From contig CM054115.1 of the NCBI GenBank assembly GCA_028673005.1, positions 4,075,501-4,139,500 of the forward strand: 64,000 nucleotides of DNA. Reading direction: 5' to 3'. A program made the translations under genes and the position numbers. Source of the DNA: Tanypteryx hageni (lineage: Eukaryota; Arthropoda; Insecta; Odonata; Petaluridae). Below the pieces are notes generated by a model, which was not told the DNA's origin, made no database searches, and saw only the letters and a program-made list of their open reading frames with translations. Shown here in pieces: positions 1-10,754 of the stretch (its first letter is position 1; each line of letters begins with the position of its first letter).

Positions 1-960
1 AAGGGCTGCAGAAGTGAAGTTGTATTAGGCGGTAAGAACTCAACTTCAATTTCAGAATGGGTCTCAACAAGAGATTTCGGATGACCTGGTGCATTATCCA
101 ATACGAGGATCACCCTAAATGCGAGATTTTTTTCCTTCAGGTACTTTTTCTCTTCACGAACGAAGCAATTCTCAAACCAATCCTGAAAAAGTCTTGCAGT
201 AACCCGAGCTTTGCTGTTACTCCTCCAAAATACAGGGAGCGAACTTTTGGTCTTGCCCTTCAGGGCCCTCGGATTTTCCACTCTATACACCAACATTGGT
301 TTGCACTTAAAATCTCCTGCTGCATTTCCGCAAAATAGAAGGGTAAATCTGTCTTTCGCTATTTTAAAGCCAGGAGCCGACCGTTCGTCTTTAGCAATCC
401 ATGTTCGTTGTGGCATTTTTTTTCTCCAAAATAAACTCGTCTCATCAGCGTTAAAGACTTGCTCAGGTCGGTAATATTTCCTTTCGGTGAGTTCACTGAA
501 TACATCTGGATATTTAGCTGCTGCTTCATGATCGGCAGATGCAATTTTGCCAGCAATCTTCACATAATGAAGTTGAAATCGCTTCTTAAATCTATCAAAC
601 CATTCTCTGCTGCCTTGAAAAGTAAAAGCTCCTCGTTCTTCACCACTTTCTTGCGATTTTAAATGCTCATATATACTAAGGAGCATGTTTTTGCGCCTGA
701 TCTTCGATCCAAATGTTTAACATCTTTTCCATTTTCTCCATTAGTGCATCTCATCTGCTAACATAGAAGGTACTAGCAGAAGCACCGGCAGAAATACTAG
801 AACGAATTTTTTCTTCCGTCTTCTTCATGGTTTTTATCGTAGATTCATTTACGTCGTATTGTCGGGATGCTGACCGTCCAGAATTCATCTCGTCAATACC
901 TTAGTGATTCAGCCTTGGCAACCTCCGCAGTGGGTTTTGTGTGCGTTGCATCTTCAGGGA
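1..960 (-). pseudogene. Tigger/jerky-like (pogo superfamily) DDE transposase, degraded, truncated by window edge
   Basis: Reading the minus strand from about 900 down to 1 gives a CENP-B-type helix-turn-helix segment (GIDEMNSGRSASRQYDVNES, about 840-900), a second DNA-binding segment ending near DHEAAAKYPDVFSEL (about 490-545), then the DDE domain. The first catalytic Asp is in VFNADETSLFWRKKMP (about 405-465), the second in VILVLDNAPGHP (about 85-120). The window ends inside FLPPNTTSLLQP, just before the third Asp. The parts lie in different frames with in-frame stops, so this is a dead copy. The family (TIGD/jerky/CENP-B) cuts and pastes at TA dinucleotides. The inner terminus should lie near 960-1100 but I did not recognise a terminal repeat there. 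Confidence 0.8.
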
Positions 961-1504
961 GAAAAGATATTTCCAGCGGAAATATTCCTGGGGGCTAAGA
1001 GATCCATCGTCGTTACTTATGTGACTTCTTTTTAACGACGGTAGTAAAGTGCTAAGTCTCACGTGACATGAAAAACTGAAAAAAGGAACCTCATCTCCAG
1101 GTTGGAGTTGAAGATAAAAAAGCAGTTAAAAACGCTGAATGATTTTTTATTGGGTGCCGACAGACTTAACAAAACACTATAATCGTAGTACGATTTTTTC
1201 TTACGAATTATCTTTTCAGGGCAAACCTTTTATTGAAAATGGTCATTCAAGGAAATCGCGTAAAAGTGAATCACTTCCCGCGGTCAGTGAAGCTCATCAC
1301 GCATTTGAGTACCGCGTAAATTTGAATCTGCGTTGCGGGAAGCCGCGTTCTGCGAAGTTTTACTGGCTTATGCTTCTTATTCTCATAATGGAATGGGAAA
1401 TGTCTTTCTCTCAATGTAATACTCAAGGTGGAGGAAGGCCTACTAACTTGTTGTGATTGAGTGTTTCTTTCATATCCTTCTAAAAGACCGTCTATTACAC
1501 TCTC
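961..1504. other. Spacer between two transposon relics, no gene recognised
   Basis: Unassigned AT-rich DNA. A 105-codon open stretch at 1139-1456 resembles nothing I know and is probably chance or element untranslated sequence. Confidence 0.4.
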
Positions 1505-1506
1505 TC

Positions 1507-2897
1507 TTAAATTTTTTTCTTAGAATTCTGAATTGTGTAGCATATATATGAATTTACCAATGCTGTTTCAATTAAAATATGCCAAATGCATTGGTGCCAT
1601 TTTTTATTCCTCCTGTTGAAGGGGTCAGTGGAGCATAGTTGGTCGAATTTATCGACTCCACCCATGTACTTATTGTACTCTATCACTATGTTTGGCTTTT
1701 CTACAGTTTTCTTGCCTTTTTTAGTATTTACCTCGACTTTTGTAACCTGCATTTCCCACAGTGAACAACATACTAACTTGAGCGGTATCTTGTCAAGTAC
1801 ATGCCAGCATTGTTCTATCTTCGTCTCCCACATAATAGGTAATTCTCCTCGTTTCTGTGTAATGTTTTTAATTTCAGGTGGTAATCCTCGTCTATTGGCA
1901 CGAATTGTCCCACAGGCTTCTGTACTGCAATCTGAGAACACCATATAAGGGAACACTAGAATAAAAATTGTCCATATATACAATATGTCCCTTACTTTCG
2001 AAACCAGTAATTAGGGATTGCACTACTCTTGATGCTAGGCCATCAAACGGGACATTTTCAGTTTCTTTTCCAGTATATACCTGAAATTTCATCAGAAAAC
2101 CTGTGCTTGAGTTGCAGAGAGACCAAACTTTTATTCCCCATTTCATGGATGGCTTGGAAGAAAGGTATTATTTTAAAAAAAGTCTGCCTTTAAATTTTAA
2201 CATTGATTCGTCTATAGAAAGTTCCATATTACTTACGTAATGTTTGATATATAGATCCTTCATTTTATAGTCTTATCAGTTTTATTTCCCTCATCTTCGT
2301 TATCTACAAAATGTAAAAAGGAACGAATTAATTGATATCGATCCCTAGAGAGCACTGATCCAATTCCTGGTGTCTGAAACAACCAAAAAGGGTCTTTAAA
2401 ATAAGAAGCAAGTGTAGCTTTATGGACCACTCCCATACAAATTTCTTATGCTACAACTGCTTGGATGTCATTTGCGGAAACATCTTTCCATTGTGCGAAC
2501 CTCGACCTCGGAGTAAGGGTTCCAATCTCGTTAATCCTAGCCTCTGCATACCTGTTAATTTCCGTAGCAGTTTTCTGAAATGTCTTTGGAAAAAACTTTA
2601 AAAAACACTGAACTGGGAATTAATTTTCAAAACCAGTTACACTGTGCATTCCCATAAATCAGGAATGAAACTTAAATCTCACGTGAGTCCTCTTGAAACA
2701 TTCACTCTATTCCATACATATGTTGAAGCCCCCAGTACATTTGACTGTCCATGAATCAGAGTCTCTCTGCCTTCCTCTTTGTCTTCATTCGATGACTCCA
2801 TTGATTCTTCATCATCAAAGTCTGCTTTATACTCCAAGTCTGATTCTTGAAGCGGAAATTTTTCTTTTGTTTCTTCTCTCATCCTCTTCGTGCTCAT
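1507..2897 (-). pseudogene. piggyBac-like (PGBD4-type) transposase pseudogene, copy 1
   Basis: The minus-strand reading runs through an acidic N-terminus (2679-2897, rich in D/E as in piggyBac proteins), a central SIDESMLKFKGR motif (about 2190-2220), the segment KVWSLCNSSTGFLMKFQVYTG (2050-2140), YMDNFYSSVPLYG (second catalytic Asp, about 1960-2000) and EYNKYMGGVDKFDQLCS (third Asp, about 1630-1690). The first catalytic Asp is replaced by Asn (LCNSST where CDS is usual). Frame changes near 1900-1980 and in 2150-2680 break the reading. I do not see the C-terminal cysteine-rich domain or convincing TTAA-flanked ends. Two of the three DDD residues remain. Confidence 0.8.
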
Positions 2898-2929
2898 GGC
2901 TGAGCTCGAATAATAAAAAAAGAGAATAA

Positions 2930-4160
2930 AATCTAGTGTATTTCAGAGGTGGTACAAGAGGGGCAAGGGCTAGGCAATTGGAAAGAACTAAGGCAGTGAA
3001 CTGCAGACAGTAGAAAACAAGATGCAAAAATGATAGCATAAGTGCGAAAATAGACAACTTCCAAATTCTGCAGATATTTGAGAAAAAGTATGTGTTGAGG
3101 TTTGTGGAGCCTAGCAGGATAACATGCAGGCAAAGACATGTCAAAAACAATAACCTCAACACCCCCAATAAAAAAGAGGCACCCATGGTTTTTCGCTGGC
3201 ACATGACGGGTATGGGCATGTGTGCCTCAAGTTGTAAACCCTTGTTCGAGTGCATGTCCTTTGTCGGCTTCCATTCAGTGGTAAAGAGAACCTTTGGTAA
3301 ACTCTAACCTGTGTCGAAGTTGTGTGAAAGAAAGGTCACAGCTTGCTCATCTGCCTTTTCATTCTTGCAACCCTCGAGTGAGGCAAGAGTCTCGCAATTA
3401 TTTCGACAAATGTTTATCACTATCGCATTTGCTCATTGTTACTCTATATAAGGCCACTTTTTTCATTCGCCTATGCATAAACTATAAGTCTCCACAATAA
3501 AATATGCGAAATATACTCAACCGTTTCGAAAGAATCTGTGAGGCTCCTACTGCCGGGGCATTGAGGATTTTCCTAAGAGAAGTTTTTTTTTTGCGTACAA
3601 CCTATAGACTTGGGCATGCAAATACTTCAGTCCTATGAGTAGTGATCTTTTGAAGCCAAAGCACATAAGCATTGTGGCATCGAGGAAAAAGAGCTTTTGC
3701 TCGATAAAAATGTGTTTTCTTTTGTTAGAAGAAAACAAAAAAAAAACACTTCCAAGGGGTTAAATGACCAATAAACATTATTGATTTAAACATTTTATTA
3801 AAAATAAACAAGTAAATAATATTAAGGTACTAAATTATATATATGAAAATAATCATTATAACCTGCCATAATAGCTTCCTATGCATTATAATATGACAAA
3901 TAAAAAATACGCACAATTTTCCTGGAGAAAATCAACCTGACAAATTTTGGCAAACAGTATTCGTATTTAATAAATTTTCAACTAAGTTTCTGCAAATAAG
4001 TGCAAAGGAGGGTTGTCTTAAGACGTTGCGACTATTTTCAATTAGATCCTCCAACTGAAACGTTTTTTATCGCACATGGACTAAAGTCGACTTATGCACT
4101 TAAAGGTAAAAAAAATATGTCCACTCGAGTTGCCCATTGTATTTAAGGGGTTAAGGATCG
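2930..4160. other. Unassigned AT-rich spacer
   Basis: Low-complexity A/T runs and several short open frames in both directions without recognisable protein motifs. I see nothing to annotate as a gene. Confidence 0.4.
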
Positions 4161-4162
4161 AA

Positions 4163-4297
4163 TTGCTATTCTTTTTTATGTTGAAGCTCCAACACCATAC
4201 TTCTCTGGTAACCTTTGAGCAGATCCATCCTTCTTTAACTCGTTTACAATATCCATTTTGTCCCTCAAAGGAGGAACAACTCTTTTGTGTTTGGTAG
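4163..4297 (-). pseudogene. Isolated pogo/Tigger N-terminal helix-turn-helix fragment
   Basis: Minus-strand reading from an ATG at 4297 gives MSTKHKRVV, then RDKMDIVNELKKDGSAQRL and PEKYGVGAST, followed by a stop. This is the first helix-turn-helix of CENP-B/Tigger/jerky transposases, which starts with a KRK/KHK basic run and ends in a 'YGVGxSTI' recognition helix. No catalytic DDE part follows on either side, so it is an internally deleted or truncated relic. Confidence 0.65.
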
Positions 4298-4299
4298 AC

Positions 4300-5607
4300 A
4301 TTTTCACCTGAAGAAAGGGCCACTGTGAATTAAAAAATAAATGTGATATTAGTTTTTAGGTTAACAACAAGGTGCAATTGTTTATGTATGTAATATGAAT
4401 AGGTGCGGTAGTCGTGAACATTTGCTGCTACTGGTCATTAGGGATGATCGAAAAATACATTTTTCTGAAATTCAATATCTGACTATGCAGAAAAGATGCC
4501 AGTTGCAACCAGAAGCACACAAAAAAAATATTTTCAAATAGATCAATATGTTGAGGTACTCCAAGCGGCCCAAAGTTTTCAAAAATTGCCCATTTCTAGC
4601 TCTGTTCGAAAAATAGCATAACTGAATATTAAATGTGTAGCTCTTAACTTGTTTAGCCATCTCTCTTCATTGTCTCTGATCATGGTCTCCTTTTTCCTCA
4701 CTCCTAAACCTCTGTATCCCTTTCTTTTTCTCTGTGATTAGTCAAACTAGAGATACATCTTCCTAATATCTTTTATTCCCTTTCTACTTGTAATAACTTA
4801 AGTGTTGGTTATCAGATTTGCTGATATTCAAACAGTCTTAATGATTTTAACTGTTTTATCACTTTGTGTCAGCTGAGGGGAGTGTTGTGTGTTATGCAAC
4901 CTATTAGTTTCAGTCTGCATGAGGCACTATGAATGACATCTACCTAATGAAAAGTTGTCCACATCTGGTCAGTAGATTAGAGAGACCAAGTATCCTAGTT
5001 TTTCTGCTCAAGGTCAGCCCAAGGTATTTTGGCACCCCAGTTTAGAAACCACTCCAGCACCCCTTCTGTAAATTTGTGTTAAGATATTTTTAAAAGAACT
5101 TGTTCACTTATTTATTGCTCCATAAAGTAATTGATAATGAAAAGGAGAATTAATTCCATCTAGATTCCTGCCTGTACTGCAATATAAATTGATATCCAAC
5201 AATTATTCATTCATAAGTAATGTATGGATAGATGATCTGGTTAGCACCCCCAATACTTGGGCACCCAGCTCACCCATAGCTTGGGCTGATCCTGTTTCTG
5301 CTACAGTTCAGAATTTTGTGCTGCTGCCCAGGCTGATTGATCCAGTTCGTGTTTGTGAAATTGAAAGATATACAATAATTATTAAGAAAATTATATTCAG
5401 ACAGTTTTATGGTTAAAAATATGCAAATAACCAAAAGACTGAAAAGAGAAGTTTTTCTTCTTAATGGGTTGATTTGAATTCAAAATCATTTTCCTTTTGA
5501 GCAAACATGGTAAATTTATAATTGTTTTTGGAAATTCCATTAATCCTCCTTATATAAGTAAGGTCTAAATATAAGCCATAATTATTTTCATTAATTTCTT
5601 TCCTTAG
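4300..5607. other. Presumed intronic DNA upstream of the first gp210-like exon
   Basis: No recognisable protein or RNA. The stretch 5189-5416 is open but matches no family I know. If the exon at 5608 is real, this is the 3' part of its upstream intron, ending in a pyrimidine-rich tract and TTAG at 5604-5607. Confidence 0.45.
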
Positions 5608-5914
5608 ATTGTCTTCCTTTCATCAGGTGGACCTGGAAATCTCACAAACTTGAACCCGGAGGAACCCTACAGGGTACCATTGGTCATTCTTGGCCCTGAA
5701 GACTCTGCCCTTGCCAAAAGATCAAATGTGATCCCTCGTCCAATTGAAGGCTGGGGTAAAGAAGTCAATGAAGAGGCTTCTTGTGGGATTCAAGCTAATG
5801 TGCTTCACCCTTTTCCTTTCCGATGCATTCTCCAGTTCTCTGAATCACCTAGTCCTCTTGGCCTTCAAGTTGGGGACATTTTCACTGTTCGTCCAGGATT
5901 TGATGGAAGGAGAG
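5608..5914 (+). CDS. Internal exon, probable nuclear pore membrane glycoprotein 210 (gp210) homologue
   Basis: An open stretch of about 102 codons is bounded by a TTCCTTAG acceptor (5600-5607) and an AGAG|GTAAAG donor (5915). It has a clearly higher GC content than its surroundings. The peptide includes GGPGNLTNLNPEEPYRVPLV, PRPIEGWGKEVNEEASCGIQ and LQVGDIFTVRPGFDGRRG. It reads without lesion, enters in phase 0 and leaves in phase 1, and the missing two bases are supplied exactly by the exon at 40346. A second AG at 5625-5626 is an alternative acceptor in the same frame. The gp210 assignment rests mainly on the next exon. gp210 is a single-pass nuclear envelope protein with a long lumenal part of Ig-like repeats, and the NLT sequon here would suit a lumenal location. 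This is an inference from remembered family sequence. Confidence 0.65.
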
Positions 5915-6045
5915 GTAAAGTGTGTCATACTGTGCGAAATGTATTTATGTAATTTTTAAGGAATATTACAAATTCTAGTGAATTTCATTTGTAAAAGTTG
6001 ACTCCAGCATAATCTGGGTGCACTTTGGCTAATTTGACTCATTGG

Positions 6046-6505
6046 TAGGCTTACCATATGTCCCGGTTTCGAGGTCTTGTCCCAGTCGGTTTGTTGTTCT
6101 GCCCTAGAAAATAAATATGAGCCGAAGTCAGAGGACGTGGTAAAAAAATTGTTTCAAAATAAATAAAGGGGTTCCTAGCGTCAAATAATTTCTTTTTTGT
6201 TAAAATATTGAATTTTAGATTTAATGTTGTGATATTAAAAACATTTCTGGTTTTTCCCTTCTACCCCTCATCCCCCAATATCCCGGTTGGGTGGTTTGAA
6301 AATATGGTAAACCTACCTATTATAATATTGCATTTGGCAAATTGATAATATTATTTAATAGCAATAAAAAAATAGGTTTATGCTATGCATAGTTCGTTTA
6401 TATTACTTTTAAGTTTGTTTAACAAATAAAAATAACAAAAGACGGTTTTTCATCTACAGAAACCGTTTTGTCCTGGCTTTGTCTCCTGAATATATGGTAA
6501 GCCTA
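6046..6505. mobile_element. hAT-type non-autonomous element (MITE), 460 bp
   Basis: Terminal inverted repeats begin TAGGCTTACCATAT (6046-6059) and end ATATGGTAAGCCTA (6492-6505). The element is flanked on both sides by the identical octamer CTCATTGG (6038-6045 and 6506-6513), the 8 bp target duplication typical of hAT elements. An additional inverted terminus-like stretch (ATGGTAAACCTACC, about 6303-6316) lies inside, suggesting a composite or nested copy. There is no coding capacity. Confidence 0.75.
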
Positions 6506-6689
6506 CTCATTGGGCTGGCAGTTCAGCTACTGCAGCAAAGAACAATATCTTTGCTGTGGGCTGGGGCATAGCCAGGACTTATGCTTTTTAAAAATACAGA
6601 TCTTGCCAAATAGCTAAGAATAGGCATATTCTCTCCCACCAAACTGTCCCTAAGCACAGGCTTGGCTCTCCTGTTGTGATTTTACACAG

Positions 6690-7776
6690 ATTAATATTCT
6701 GTATCAGTTTGTCCTGAAGTTAATCTCAAATTTTTTGTTATGACTTTGCCTTTCAATGCAGGTTGGTTAGTGAATTTAAGTAGTTTCCAGAGATTGAAGG
6801 GTAGGGAGATCACCAATCCTGACAAATTTATTATTGCTACAGCAAAATATTTATATGCCATGCAAAAATAATTGCAGTATATAACTTCTACCGAGACCAT
6901 TACGAGATTTTTTAACCAAGGTAGATGCTGGTTGTAGTAATACAGGCTTAACACAAGTTCACTTAACACTAAATTTGCTTTAGCACGATTCACCAACTGG
7001 GGAATCTGTTCACTTTATGCGAAGAATTCCTGGTGTTACACGAGTTGCAACACGATCCATTGTGTAAAAAATAAAATAAAAAATGTTGCCATTAAGGCAA
7101 CAAATATATTAATTTATATTTATTCGGAAAATGCTAGATAATAAATAATTTGCAGTCTAAAGTCGAAGTAAAAATTCACGTAGTCATTTTTGTGTTATTT
7201 ACCACAAAAGAATGAAAGATGATGTCAGAAAAAGAGACACAAATGAGGGAACATTAGACTAAAACGTGTGAAATAAGCTTTGGGAGACAAATTTTGATTG
7301 CTATGCCTTTTACGAAAAAAGCATACTCGTAGTTGTAGATGTAAAACCAAAAACAGTATCAAAACATAATAAATATCATGATCACGATGAATATCAAATC
7401 TCGAAGAAGTGATCCTTGCCCTAACTTTGTAACAAGATGCTGCTGCCTCCACTCGGAGGGAAAATCAACTTTCGCGAATTCTACTTCATGTTTTTCATCA
7501 CTTTCGCAGTTCAAGTCACAGAAAGTATTATGAGAAGTTTTGTTTAAAATTTTCAGGTGCAAATCATAAATTAATGAATATTCTAAGTATATTTAGGTAT
7601 AAATAAAAATGTATACATTCACTGTGATACGATGATCTATCTCACTCAAACATGTATCTCTCGCATTTTATTTAGTTTCTTATAATAATTATTCATTCGC
7701 TTAGCACAAATTCACTTAACACGACACTTTTTAGGAATGTATCTCTTGTGTTAAGCGAGGACTAGGGGACTACCTG
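6690..7776. mobile_element. Tigger/pogo-type element relic with one recognisable terminus
   Basis: The right end reads ...TAGGGGACTACCTG|TA (7776-7778). Its reverse complement, CAGGTAGTCCCC, is a typical Tigger-like terminal start, with the expected TA dinucleotide outside. The related words 'TTCACTTAACAC' occur near 6960 and 7705. I could not find the matching left terminus, so the left boundary is a guess. No transposase is recognisable. Confidence 0.4.
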
Positions 7777-7778
7777 TA

Positions 7779-9360
7779 TAGCTATCTGCTTCTAAGGATT
7801 ATCATTTGAGTATAAATCCTCCCAGCTTGCATAGTGACATCTGTATTACCATGTTCATAAGTTACTGATTGATTGCTTTTGTTTTGAAAAGGGGATTCTT
7901 TCATTAAATGCATTTTTGTTGTATTCAATAACCCTTTTGGAGTTGATGGAGTTGCTCTTTCTGGACAAAAGTGAATAATTTAGCTAATGACATTTTGGGA
8001 TTTTTTATTTAGCTGTAGAAATTTTTAAATTTATCAATAGAATTCAACAGAGAATTGTGAGCTTGTTTATGTCTAAAATCAAATTGACAAAATCATTGCT
8101 CACTCAAGATTACCTTTTTTTGGCTATTGGAGATACTGTAAGTGTTGGTAATTTGTCACTCCATTATTAATTGTTTTCTTAATTTGTTAATTGAAATTAT
8201 CTGTTATATTTGCAAAAAATATTATCTCAGAAAAGGCAAACTGCGTCATTACAAGAAAAATTGTACACTAAAGACTTCCTGATGGTGGCATGGCTACTGC
8301 TCGCAAGAGATTCAATGCTTAGACCATAATTTTGAGAGTTTGTACTTGCAGTTCTTTAATTCTTCAAAGTCTACTACTCCTACATCTGATGTAACGTTCA
8401 TTATTAGAGCTTTCTTCTGCTAGATAGCTCTGATGATCTTCAAGAATATTCGCAGGTTTTGAATGATGGTAACGATAATGAACAAATATTCTATTACTAC
8501 TGATATTCATTTGATGATGTCAGGAGTGGAGATTAAAATTGCTGAATTTTTAAAGGTCTTTGGGAACATATCCTGCGAAAGATAAGTTTTTTCTGTCATA
8601 TTGACAAGCTTTCATACTAGTAATATAATAATTTTGGTCACGAAATTTGGAGAGAAAGATGCTTGAATTATGCGAGTAAATACAGTATTACTTTCACTGC
8701 CATTAAGAAAATTTTGAGAGCCATGGGATAGATAGGTTGAGATAGTCACATGACATGGGTAGGCAAAAGATTGGAGTACAAATTCGGCCATAAAGTATCA
8801 TTGTTCATGAAAAATGTATTTTCTGTAGTTGTAGCTGGAGGATAATAAAATGCAGTAATATCCTTCCCTTGCTTATAATGTAAAATATACCGCAGCACAC
8901 CAGACTATCATGGTATACCGATTGCTAAGCTTTGCCATTTCAGCGCAATATGAGAAGCTCACATATGAATCTCTCGACGCAACAATTTTATAAGGTATAA
9001 TAATTACATGAATCAGTTTGTCAGTATTTTTTCTGTAAAATATTTTACTGAGAAGTTTTTATCATTTATATTTTACGAGAAATTTAAAGGTTAACTGTGG
9101 TTTTAACTTGTCAAACCGTGTCTTAGCGAGGCGAACCACTGCATCTTCTGAGGTTTGGTAGAGAAATGCATACTACGTCTTACGAGGGAAACATTCAATA
9201 AGTGCACCTGAGATTTTGATGAAATTCGGTAGTCTGCTAGTCCTTGGGTCAATATTCATGATTTACCCCCATATGGGCGTATACCTCCGGTAGTTTTTGC
9301 AGAAATTGCATTTGAATATTTGCAGTGCAAGTAACTACATAATGTATAACTACATAAACC
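7779..9360. other. Unassigned intronic DNA
   Basis: AT-rich. No open frame of note, no terminal repeats and no family motif that I can support. Confidence 0.4.
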
Positions 9361-9365
9361 AAGTG

Positions 9366-9480
9366 GTGGACCTGGTCTAGTGGTTGTTGTCGAAGCCTAG
9401 GGATGGGAAGGTTGAGGGTTCGAATCCCAATGATTACCTCACCATTATTTTTCTTCCACTTTATTTTTTCTACAAACATG
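9366..9480 (+). repeat. tRNA-derived SINE-like promoter region
   Basis: An A-box-like TGGTCTAGTGG (9373-9383) and an exact B-box GGTTCGAATCC (9417-9427) stand 33 bp apart, the internal RNA polymerase III promoter layout of a tRNA. The intervening sequence does not fold into a convincing anticodon arm, and AT-rich sequence with T runs follows. A tRNA-derived SINE head fits better than a functional tRNA. The body and 3' end of the element are not defined. Confidence 0.5.
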
Positions 9481-10114
9481 CAAAGCGCAATGATCGTAAT
9501 TCTTTTAACATTTTTTTAAATTTTAATACGCTTTTAATGAATATTCAGATTTTTCTATAGAAATGGTTTTCCTCCCTTTCTCATGCTTTTTCTCCGCAAT
9601 TCTCATTAACTCAAATGAAAAATTATTCTCCCAAAAGCTGATGTACACAAAACATTTGCTTAAAACTTTCAAGTACAAAACAACTGCTATGACTACACTA
9701 TCTCCGCGTAGCGTCGGTTGGAGGACACTTTAACGTATCGTAGAGCGTCTTTCCGATGTGACAATAAACACAATACTGCTGCCGAGTTTTACCACCACCT
9801 TCATTTCCTTGCCGCTATAAATATCTTTCCCACCCCTGAATGCTAGGCACAGTGGCCGCTGCAGTCGACACGTCTTCAAGCAGTAATACCTACCCTTTCA
9901 CCCGTTCCACCAGATGTGCGCCTAATGGTGGTTTTTCGGAAATTTCACTACCCCTGTTCTTCCCGCCACTACTCCAAGGTTTTGGAAAAATGTATTTTTA
10001 GGTTGTAAAAAATAAACAACATTTTATTAGTATTTTAATATTTTTATTTCACATTTTCTCTTTTATCTATTTTCTTATTCGTATGGCATTAACTCGCAAT
10101 CTTTTGGATGATAA
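9481..10114. other. Unassigned intronic DNA
   Basis: Nothing recognisable. A GC-richer patch at about 9700-9970 has no open frame or terminal repeat that I can interpret. Confidence 0.4.
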
Positions 10115-10754
10115 TTATCGTAAAGGCAAGGGAAACAAAATATTTTTCTGCACCACGAACAACAGGCAAAACCTTCCTCTGCACTTCGATTTCAATATTT
10201 CTTGTGGAAATACGACTTGCTTTACATTAAGGAAAATCTCCTGCTCATTAGACAGTTTGGAGGCAAACCATGCATATTTTAACATCGGTTTAAATACCGG
10301 AGTAGATAATTGTGACTGAATTAATGCATGGATTTTTATCATATCCATTCGATTCGTTAAGTCCCGTTTCTCTCGTAAAAGAAATGTAGCATTCTGAATG
10401 CGCGAAATAAACAGTTTCACTTGTCTATAAAAGTAAACATCAAGAGGTTGGCATATAGGGGTGCAATTTGGCGGTATCACCTTGATAGTACAAGTAGGCT
10501 CATTTTCGTCATTCATAAACCGCTCATCATAAAGAGCCTGATTCGTCTGTCCAGCCCAAGAATCTATAAATAAAAGGAACTTTTGATTGTTCACATATGG
10601 TCGCTAAATTTCATCCAAATACATTTCAAATGTGGAAGTGTGAAGCTTCCCTGACTTTGTGCATGTCACAAACACATTTTTAAAGCGGTTCATTGAATCT
10701 TCTACTTCAACTCTCACTCTTGGCCCAAACTGTCCCGATACTTCCTGAAGACAA
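10115..10754 (-). pseudogene. pogo-like DDE transposase, C-terminal half (interrupted gene)
   Basis: Reading leftward from the piggyBac boundary: CLQEVSGQFGPRVRVEVED, then NRFKNVFVTCTKSGKLHTST, then KFLLFIDSWAGQTN (second catalytic Asp, about 10545-10585) and IPPNCTPICQPLDVYFYRQV (third catalytic Asp, about 10420-10475). One stop (DEI*RPYV, near 10603) separates the first part from the 159-codon open stretch 10115-10594. The other half of the gene is at 13709-14270, and the two were one reading frame before a piggyBac landed between them. This DDE_1-type protein belongs to a pogo/CENP-B-related family that I recognise only by motif. Confidence 0.75.

Noticed and set aside
5189..5416. Possible extra exon upstream of 5608
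   Set aside because: No splice-site pair, no match to the gp210-like frame and no conserved motif.
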